Part shown: positions 56,788-64,000 of the stretch, piece by piece
How the letters are laid out: every line of letters starts with the position of its first letter
How positions within the stretch are numbered: position 1 is the stretch's first letter
Source: Siphonodentalium dalli
Taxonomy: Eukaryota; Mollusca; Scaphopoda; Gadilida; Siphonodentaliidae
Length of the DNA: 64,000 bases
Assembly: GCA_032622095.1 (NCBI GenBank)
Contig: CP136068.1
Location: 8,159,314-8,223,313, forward strand
Reading direction: 5' to 3'
Notes under the pieces: model-generated
Databases searched by the model: none
The model's input: the letters and a program-made list of their open reading frames with translations, nothing else
Told to the model about the DNA's origin: nothing
Made by a program: the position numbers and the translations under genes

Positions 56788-57002
56788 TCACTTCTGACAC
56801 ATGAACATGCGAGCGTTGCTATTACACCCGGCATCGGCTAACCTGTACATACTGTATGCATTAGAATACAACACGAACATACAGTCCTGTGATCCACCAT
56901 CTGGTTCTATGCCCGACCACGCAATGAATGGGAGGACCGAACCACTCCATGAGTACATGACATCGTTCTCATAAATATCCATCCCGTCTGTCCACATCAC
57001 GG
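56788..57002 (-). CDS. C-type lectin domain, C-terminal half (last exon, second gene)
   Basis: After an acceptor (TTCTAATTGCAG, AG at 57004-57003) the minus strand reads, in phase 1, VMWTDGMDIYENDVMYSW, then WSGIEPDGGSQDCMF, RLADAGCNSNARMFMCQ and stop. WTDG, PDGG..DC and the final C......F.C are the normal last-exon features. The phase and position of the intron match the lectin at 263-498. The WND triplet is not preserved (LADAGC), so calcium binding is doubtful. The preceding lectin exon was not found; a foldback element lies just upstream. Overall it looks like a separate lectin gene, possibly cut off or broken. Confidence 0.72.
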
Positions 57003-57137
57003 CTGCAATTAGAACGAGATTACATATTATCAATAGCACTGTTATCCACCTCCCACCTATCTACTATGCAGATAAAGCCCATGCGATAAACGACGCCTCT
57101 ATCCATCCTCCGATAGATCATCCTCCACTTGGCATTT
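57003..57137. other. Intron edge of the second lectin
   Basis: No lectin-like frame in this stretch on the minus strand. Confidence 0.35.
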
Positions 57138-58070
57138 AAGGGCTTTGTCAACCCATTTCCCCGAAAATTTGATGGAGTAAAAACAAAGGATTATGTTCAT
57201 TTATATTAGTATTCATAGTAACTAATACAATTAATGCACCATTTTAAGAGTATAATTCATGATGGGTTATCTTATAAAAACTAAATGTGAACTTTATATA
57301 GGTTTTCAATATTATATTTTTCGAACCCAAATCAACAAACACAAAGTCCATATCTAAGAAAAATATGGGAATGTGTACTGATCACTATGAAGAATGATCA
57401 ACAATAAAAATATATTCATATTTAACAAGCGTTCTTTGAAAAAATTACTCAGAACCACTTGTATTCAAATGGTAGATTTACTTGCTCAGTAATCATGCTT
57501 TTGAGAAGATGACACTTGATGGGTGGATTAGAGGTCACATTGTGTCCAGTGCAGCTGGGATTGTTATCTGCCAGTGTGCCAGCCTGTGGCCACTGGACCA
57601 TAAGAGATTATTCCTTGATTTGTGATCTATTTAGTGGGTACATGGTGGTGTGCTAAATTGAAGCCAAATAAATTATTTTATCAACTCACACTGTCAATAG
57701 TTAATCAATTGCTGCCAGCTCACAGTCATGTTGTTGAAGTAAATCTATCATTTGTAAACAATGGTTCTAAGTAAATGTTTCAAAGAGCACTTGGTAAATA
57801 TGAATATATTTTTATTGTTCATCAATGATCACAGAGTTCAGCACACATTTCCATATTTATTTCTAAGAAATTGTTTTGTGGGTTGGATTTGGGTTCGAAT
57901 TTTTTTTTTAAAACATATGCAAAGTTCACATTTTGTATTTCTAAGAAAATCCATCATGACTTATACCCTTAAAATGGTGCAACAATGGGTTTGGTTGCTG
58001 TGATTACTAATAATGTGAAAATAATCCTTTATTTTGACTGCATCACATGGGTTAGCAAAGTCCTTAAACA
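57138..58070. mobile_element. Foldback element with ~340-bp inverted arms
   Basis: The left arm (about 57138-57482) and right arm (about 57735-58070) are complementary over their length with moderate divergence. Landmarks are TTAAGGGCTTTG/CAAAGTCCTTAA, CAAAGGATTAT/ATAATCCTTTA, GCACCATTTTAAG/CTTAAAATGGTGC and ATATTCATATTTA/TAAATATGAATAT. The unpaired centre of about 250 bp has no coding sequence. This is a long-TIR, non-autonomous DNA element inserted upstream of the second lectin's last exon. Confidence 0.82.
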
Positions 58071-58744
58071 AAAACAAATTGCGAGAAAGAATGGTTACAA
58101 GTCATTGGGTCAGTTGAGCTCCGACAGTTCGTATGTGACATCATTGAGTCCATCACAAGCCCATTGACATTCACCCGAACGTGCTGGTTTCCGTTGCTAG
58201 CGATAGCAACCACAACTTATATTATGTTCATGCTATTAATTTTGATTGAGTCATCGGTAGTTTATTACAATAAATTATGCCGATATTCTTACGTGTACAT
58301 GTACTTGAAATGAAACTGTGCGTTTCCCTGCCGATTTTAGTGCGAATGTTCATACCAACCTCATTCGCATGATTGCTCTACTCGACCACATCAAATTTAA
58401 TCTTGAGCTTTTCGTGAAACATACATATTTGCCAAAAACAGTTCTGAAAACATTTAACTGTTTACAGCATAGAAAATAAAAGAAATACAGATACAGTAAA
58501 CACTGGCAAAGAAATGAAGACATTTTTGTCGTTTTAAAAGTAGCTATAAAGCCAGAGACAGGAAGTAGAAAGAGAGAAATCTCTAGAAAAGGGGAGAGAT
58601 ATGGACATCTGTCTTCTTTCTAAAATGTACAATAAATAAGCTTTTGTTCTCATGTTATATCAAATTCTTTAGAGGCTGGCTTTCTAAAATCCCATACATA
58701 AACTGAATAGATTGTCCATGCATGTAGCTCTTTAAAATCTTATT
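58071..58744. other. No gene recognised
   Basis: About 0.7 kb. 58440-58620 is purine-rich. Confidence 0.4.
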
Positions 58745-58830
58745 TATTTATCTATTTGGTTAAAGCCACGTGGCGGTACGCGCTCCAAAATACGCCAAAT
58801 AGTAGTCGATTTTGAATTGTTCCCCCTATC
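58745..58830 (-). repeat. Dispersed repeat family D, copy 2
   Basis: Inverse partner of 24047-24122: GGTTAAAGCCACGTGGCGGT and GCGCTCCAAAATAC on this strand. Confidence 0.65.
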
Positions 58831-59738
58831 GAAATTGGTCGAAACATCCTTAAATTAGCCATCTATGAAAAGAACGTTCTGTGTTAAGTCTGTTCATTAT
58901 ATTGTAAAAACAAAGAGCGTTTGTGTGCGAAAAATTGAAAACAAATTATCTGAGCTTATTAATATTTCATGTATTTGTCAACCGATCTTATACATCCTTC
59001 CAAATTGGGTAGACAAAATTTGGAAGCTCGAATGAGCCATGTTCGTACAACTATTCGATTTATACTATATTGGAACCATTTATGTTTGACATCTAAGCAA
59101 CAAGAGAAGAATTCTTTATAAAAATCCATTCCACCATTACATGTACATGGTGTGTAACTTGATATGCCACTACTTTGAAGCTTTATTACATATTTATAGC
59201 TGTGTTTGTTCTGCATATAATTTGACGACAACAGAGGTGGCCTTTGAAGTCAGCAATATTCACTATCCAGGCTTTGGGATCTACTTTTGCAATATCGCCC
59301 TTCCGCAAGACCTCACACCCTATAGGAGAAATTTGACTTATTGTAGACAAAACTGTATTAGTTGTGGTGCAATTCTTTCAGACAAATTGCCGTTATATTG
59401 TAAAAGTTCGTTGCAAGCAGAGTTATTACCCATCAAACTTTGTTACTTGTTTGGTTGCAGTATAGTCATTTTGGCACGCCAGATCGTTAGGTTTGCATGA
59501 CATTTTAGCCTGTACTGAAAGCTCAAATTTCTTACCAATTTCGTCTATAGTATTATGTAGGTCCGTATCTGGTGACCTTTGCACATAGTTTGACCTATAT
59601 ATATTCTAGGACTTTGCATTGTTCAGTCAGGTTCGGATTCAGTCGGATTGAAACATAAACAAACAAACTAACCGAGGCCTGAATTTGTGCACTGACAAAT
59701 TGTTACCATTTCATGGCGATATTTAAAGAGAAGGGAAA
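58831..59738. other. Unassigned; long open frame on plus strand
   Basis: The plus frame 59141-59500 (119 codons) has several Cys (YCRQNCISCGAIL, PLYCKS) and ends in a hydrophobic run; the minus strand is also partly open. No motif decides between them. Otherwise nothing is seen. Confidence 0.3.
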
Positions 59739-60905
59739 CCACAGTGTGTGAACGGAAGTGAACGCTGAAACGCGGTAATCTAAAAACATAAAAGTCGCAC
59801 GCCTCAGCTTTACTACGGTACGTATATTTTCGTCTTTCCCTCCAATTGTGTCACAATCACAGCCCGGGTGCCAGCCTACATCGACGAGGGGTACGTTTCG
59901 CTACATTTTCGTACTAATTTCGTTTCAGTGCCGTGTGTAGTTCTCTCGTAAATCAAGGTTAAACCTCCTATTTTCGTGCTAAAAACATGTCACGTCTGCG
60001 ATCAAAAGCACATTTTCCAACTATACCATGTCTTATTTTGTAACAAAGAAATGTTTGGGATGCCTTAATATCCCATTGAAAGCCACGCTTAGCATTTGTC
60101 CCCTGTTTCCTGTGTTTTCTCGACATATGAGCCCGATTCCAAATCGTTGTGCTACAACACAAGTGAACACCCGGTCATATCTGACAAAAACATTGAACGT
60201 CCGGTATTTTTTTTATTATTTTTATTGAACGCACGGTAAACATTCGATTACACCATGTAAAATGCCTTACACTTAAACATTTTTGTATATTTGAGTGAAA
60301 ACTGAAGTGTCGTCGATCGCTATATTAAAATAGATTATAGACCACCAATAACAAACACATGTGGGCATAATTGAACTCATAATTACAGTCGTAATCTACA
60401 ATCTATGTTTCAACATATAAAACTTCAAGATGATGCCAAAAATGTGCTATATTAGGGTTTTATATGGAGTGACGTTGTGTTCTCAACCGAAATATATATA
60501 ACGTCCATACATGGGCATGTATGTGATTGTACCCCTCCCCCAATTGATCGAATAATTTAGCCCTCAAGCTGGTGCCAAAAATGAGCTATATTAGGGTTTA
60601 ATGTGGAGTGGCATATTCATACAAGAAATATTGTTCATGCATTGGAGCAATTTGATTGGCCGAGGGGTGTGAACCGGTTTAAAGTATAAAGCGTTCTCAA
60701 ATTCGGACACAAAATGGTTTATCAATGCTGATATATAATGCAGACGCATGCAAGTGAGCCGATGGTCAACGGACATTTGACTGATTATTCAACAGGAGTA
60801 GCGAACACCGCAATCCATTCAATTGACTTTTGTTTAGGTAATCATCGAATATAATGTGACTCAATTGTGTTTGCCTTGGGGTGTGAACCGTTTTATAAAT
60901 ATGTC

Positions 60906-60999
60906 ATAACCCCCTTGGGTGTCTGTACAAGGAATACAGACCGCAGCTGCTTCGCAGCTATGGTCTATATTCCTTGTACAGACACCCAAGGGGGTTATA
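60906..60999. repeat. Near-perfect 94-bp hairpin
   Basis: ATAACCCCCTTGGGTGTCTG through AAGGAATA.AGACC to GCAGCTG pairs with its complement on the right side, with about three mismatches in 44 and a loop centred on CTTCG. It lies close to the middle of the 3-kb inverted-repeat element. Its size and pairing resemble a miRNA precursor or a tiny palindromic MITE. Confidence 0.85.
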
Positions 61000-61117
61000 A
61001 CCTATACATAGAGTCCCTTTTATGTAGCCCTTTCCGTTGCTTCTGGTGGACCCAATTTCGACATGTAGCTGAATCTATATATAATATAGAAACCTACGCC
61101 CCATTTATATATTTGAG

Positions 61118-61381
61118 ATGGACGAATCATTTGATTATTGGGTCAATACCCTAGCAACACTGAAGTTCTGGTATCAGAAGCCCGACTGTACATTCACCAC
61201 AAGACACAAAACGAGCTTGAGCAGACATTTAAAGATACACGAACGTGGCAGTGTGGATCAACACGAAGATGGTGTGGTACACCAGTTACACGTTCACCTG
61301 CCCAGTCAGGTATATGTAGGTGGCGATCTGGTCACAAACATCACTCGTGGAACATATATATATAGGCTTGGTGTTGACTGA
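61118..61381 (+). pseudogene. Degenerate C2H2 zinc-finger frame
   Basis: ATG 61118 opens 87 codons. Residues about 20-42 read QKPDCTFTTRHKTSLSRHLK and then IHERG. This is a C2H2 finger in all but the first Cys, where C-P-x-C has become K-P-x-C. The 'F.T..K.SL.RHL.IH' core is otherwise intact. Only one finger is visible and the rest has no motif, so it is a fragment, perhaps of a multi-finger gene captured by the surrounding element. Confidence 0.45.
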
Positions 61382-61925
61382 AACCGTAGTCGTTTGCATG
61401 GTTGAATGGGGTTTCTGCACTTCCCTGAACTGATGTGTTATCGTTTTGTAATCGGTTGTTAATCCTCAATGAATTCCTATTTAAATTTGGCATAATCTTC
61501 TTGTCTTCTCTTTCAATCGTTTCCGGTGTTACAAAATAATGCCGAACTACCGATTTGTGGAGTCTGGAGTTTTATGGGTAATTCATATTGCCAATTCTTC
61601 TCATGCGTGACTTCTTATAGCATGGTCGACTGTCTGACAAAATGTGATTCCAATTTGATGGGCACGTCGTACACGCATACAACTCCATATCAGCCGGATC
61701 CATGTCTGGAATATATAGAGTAAAATATTAGGTTCAATAAAAAAGCTGTATATATGATACAATAGTATGCGGAACGTTTGTAATCATAAAACACTCTTTA
61801 AATATGTGCCCATATGTGGGTCTTAGGATGGCCCGTATTATGTGTCGATGTTATTGTATACACATCAGCTTAACTGTGTACACATATATAGAAAATGTCC
61901 AACTATTAGTAGCATTTGATCAATT

Positions 61926-61947
61926 GGGGGGGGGGGGGGGGGGGGGG
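61926..61947 (+). repeat. 22-base poly(G) run
   Basis: Uninterrupted G22. The matching site in the left arm of the element (60530-60541) is CCCCTCCCCC on the plus strand, so the run has grown in one arm only. Confidence 0.95.
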
Positions 61948-62754
61948 TACAACCACATCCATGTTCATGCATGGACTTTATATGTATTTCGGTTCAGAAC
62001 ACCATGCCACTCCATATAAAACCCTAATATAGCACATTTTTGGCACAAAATGAGGGCTAAATTAAAAGTTTTATATGTTGAAACAACGATTGTAGATTAC
62101 GACCGTAATTATGAGTTCAATTATCCCCACAGATGTTTGTTATTGGTGGTCTATAATCTATTTTAATATAGCGATCGACGTCACTTCAGTTTTCACTCCA
62201 ATATACAACAATGTTTAAGTGTAAGGCATTTTACATGGTGTATTCGAATGTTTACCGTGCGTTCAATAACAATTATAAAAAAAATACCGGGTGTTCAATG
62301 TTTTTTTGTCAGATATGACCGGGCGTTCAATTCTGTTGGAGCACCACGATTTGAAATCGGGCTCTTATGTCGAGAAAACACAAGAAACAGGGGGCAAATG
62401 CTAAGCGTTTCTTTCAATGGGATTTTAAGGCATCCAAAACATTTCTTTGTTACAAAATAAGACATGGTATAGTTGAAAAATGTACTTTAGATCGCAGACG
62501 TGACTTGTTTTTAGCACGAAAATAGGAGGTTTAACCTTGATTTACGAGAGAACTACACACGGCACTGAAACGAAATTAGTACGAAAATGTAGCGAAACGT
62601 ACCCATCATCGCGTTAGGCTGGCACCCGGGCTGGTATTTTGACACAATTGGAGGGAAAGACGAAAATATACGTACCGTAGTAAAGCTGAGGCATGCGACT
62701 TTTATTTTTTCAGATTACCGCGTTTCAGCGTTCACTTCCGTTCACACACTGTGG

Positions 62755-63229
62755 AAACTCTCGAAAATACAAGCGCATTGAGCAAGCTGTTCTCTGTCCG
62801 TTTGTAAAGTTTCAGCGCGAATTTCCACACAAGATCGAAGATATATATGGCATCTCAAATTAACCAACACCATCATTGGACCTTTCCACAGCTGTCAATC
62901 AAATAATTATTAGCGGATATTTTTGACCAATCAGTGACTTTTAAATCCTGCTGCCATCTTTCTTTACCCTAATATTGGTATCCATGCATACATTTAGTGT
63001 TAAATTGGCTATATTAAAACTTGTTTGTTGTCAAATCATAATATACTGAGATTTATATTTGCGCTTTGTTATAAATTTATCTGTGATTATAACAATGTTT
63101 TTCATTTAGCATGACACTTGTCATAATTTTCACATTTAATGGCAAAACGAATGTGCGTTCTGGTTTAGATATATTAAAGAGTTCAGGGATCTGTCTGTTT
63201 GTTCTGGTCTGTTCGCGATTTTTCTTCCA
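62755..63229. other. No gene recognised
   Basis: About 0.5 kb flanking the 3-kb element; nothing identified. Confidence 0.35.
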
Positions 63230-63310
63230 GAGCCCTTGGCTGATTTCAACTAAATTTGGTGTGGTGCCTCGGGGTACCCCGGCAGATGTTATAACGGTTT
63301 TATATTTTTT
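63230..63310 (+). repeat. Possible dispersed repeat fragment
   Basis: CTGATTTCAACTAAATTTGG followed by CCTCGGGGTACCCCGG (containing a 10-base palindrome) is of a kind often found in interspersed invertebrate repeats. There is no second copy in this window, so this is weak. Confidence 0.25.
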
Positions 63311-63580
63311 TAATTAACATTTTTAAACAAATTAAATTTTTGTTTAATTTGTTTTTCAATTATTTTTATTTTTGAGCAAGAAGTTTCAATCTAAACATCT
63401 AAAAAGAAAATTTGAAATTGAAAAATCAAATAGTAATTTAAAAAAAAATTAAACTAAAAAAAAAATTAAAAGTTCCAGTCTAAAATTTGAAAAAGAAAAT
63501 AAAAAACTTCAATTTCATTTTTTTTAAATTACAAAAGATAATAGTCTTTTTGTTCAACAGCAGATCAGAATTCAATCTAT

Positions 63581-63584
<4 letters not shown>
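63311..63584. repeat. Low-complexity A/T region
   Basis: Long runs of A and T with partial self-complementarity (TTTAATTTG against CAAATTAAA); no other content. Confidence 0.8.

Positions 63585-63617
<33 letters not shown>
63585..63617. repeat. (AT)n microsatellite
   Basis: About 16 AT units. Confidence 0.95.
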
Positions 63618-63620
<3 letters not shown>

Positions 63621-64000
63621 TGAATTTAACTAGATATTGTTTTCAATCAACTGTTAAAAGATCAAAATTAGCACGAGTCATATACATTAGTTTGTTTCAT
63701 CTAGTTAACATAAGGGTAAGTGCTGATGTGTTCACTTCGGAAGTCGATCTCGGTTAACAGAGACAATTTATATGGATAAAGTCTTATTATCAGTGGGCGG
63801 TACTACCGCTGTGGGTGTGGCCCATGTGGAAAGTTCCAATACGCCGGTAACATGACGCCGCCATTTTGGAAGACATATTATCTCCATTAAAAGTCTATGA
63901 CGTCACTGGCACACTTGGTTATCGAACGCTAAACTGTATTGCATAATTTTATACGATAGTCTGTTTTTATATGTGAGAATAAATAAAACAGCATAGGGAA
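63618..64000. other. No gene recognised
   Basis: Includes GACGCCGCCATTTTGGA near 63855 in a locally GC-rich patch, possibly promoter-like, but no start or frame follows within the window. Confidence 0.3.

Larger units (their letters stand above)
59739..62754. mobile_element. 3.0-kb element with ~0.8-kb terminal inverted repeats
   Basis: Starting CCACAGTGTGTGAACGGAAG at 59739, the sequence to about 60552 is repeated in reverse complement from 62754 back to about 61912. The arms differ by scattered single bases and short gaps, plus an expanded G run (61926-61947, against CCCCTCCCCC in the left arm). Both arms contain several copies of a TGAAC-(N)-CCGGT-like word near 60170-60235, possible protein-binding repeats. 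The 1.36-kb centre carries a 94-bp hairpin and a degenerate zinc finger but no transposase. It is best described as a large foldback or long-TIR DNA element; a segmental inverted duplication is the alternative. No clear target duplication. Confidence 0.8.

Noticed and set aside
63311-63584. Possible poly(A)/LINE tail in the A/T-rich region
   Set aside because: Runs of both A and T without a recognisable element body; plain low complexity.

Overview
This is an AT-rich, gene-poor stretch of a nuclear animal genome. Several things point to a metazoan: coding pieces bounded by GT/AG splice signals, exons of secreted C-type lectin, EGF-like and threonine-rich (mucin-like) type, non-LTR retrotransposon fragments, and many short DNA-transposon derivatives. 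The lectin exons and the SWIM/SAP-type transposon-associated genes resemble what is seen in molluscs and other lophotrochozoans. That placement is inference; nothing in the window fixes the species. I see no rRNA, no convincing tRNA, no CRISPR array and no bacterial-style operon.

Region by region. 0.26-7.1 kb (minus strand) holds the best gene: an EGF-like exon, two threonine-rich exons and two exons that together make a complete C-type lectin domain. Every junction after the EGF exon is in the same phase (phase 1), so the exons can be joined without breaking the frame. The two threonine-rich exons sit in a tandem duplication of intron plus exon. A degenerate LINE endonuclease fragment lies in an intron. 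9.9-11.1 kb contains two Helitron-like non-autonomous elements joined head to tail at the exact base, each filled with 121-122-bp tandem units. 13.2-16.1 kb is a pile of nested miniature elements, including a piggyBac-type MITE with TTAA target sites and a local four-copy repeat. 16.7-18.0 kb is a broken LINE reverse transcriptase on the minus strand. 18-29 kb is mostly anonymous, with one conserved short exon (minus, 19.7-19.9 kb) and a SWIM zinc-finger gene fragment (21.8 kb).

29-30.1 kb is a complex of long inverted repeats next to a Helitron-like terminus. 31-34 kb has a dispersed repeat that matches 1.2-1.6 kb in opposite orientation, a frameshifted SAP/SWIM-type gene fragment on the minus strand, and a possible hAT end. 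36.3-36.9 kb is a frameshifted coding remnant whose third segment looks like the BH1-BH2 half of a Bcl-2-type protein (tentative). 38.0-41.4 kb is the oddest part: minisatellite-like repeats of about 137 bp and longer, then a 616-bp tandem duplication with no difference that I could see, carrying an unrecognised coding sequence of higher GC, followed by another unrecognised acidic coding sequence. 42.3-43.3 kb is a decayed LINE ORF1 (gag-like) on the plus strand.

43.4-56 kb is again repeat-dominated, with a two-exon gene candidate at 47.0-47.8 kb whose first exon is paralogous to the exon at 19.7 kb. 56.8-57.0 kb is the last exon of a second C-type lectin (minus). Next to it is a foldback element of about 0.9 kb. 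59.7-62.8 kb is a 3.0-kb element with terminal inverted repeats of about 0.8 kb. It encloses a near-perfect 94-bp hairpin and a degenerate C2H2 zinc finger. The last kilobase is low-complexity AT sequence.

All intron-exon limits, repeat limits and similarities were judged by eye from the sequence. No alignment, splice predictor or database search was run.
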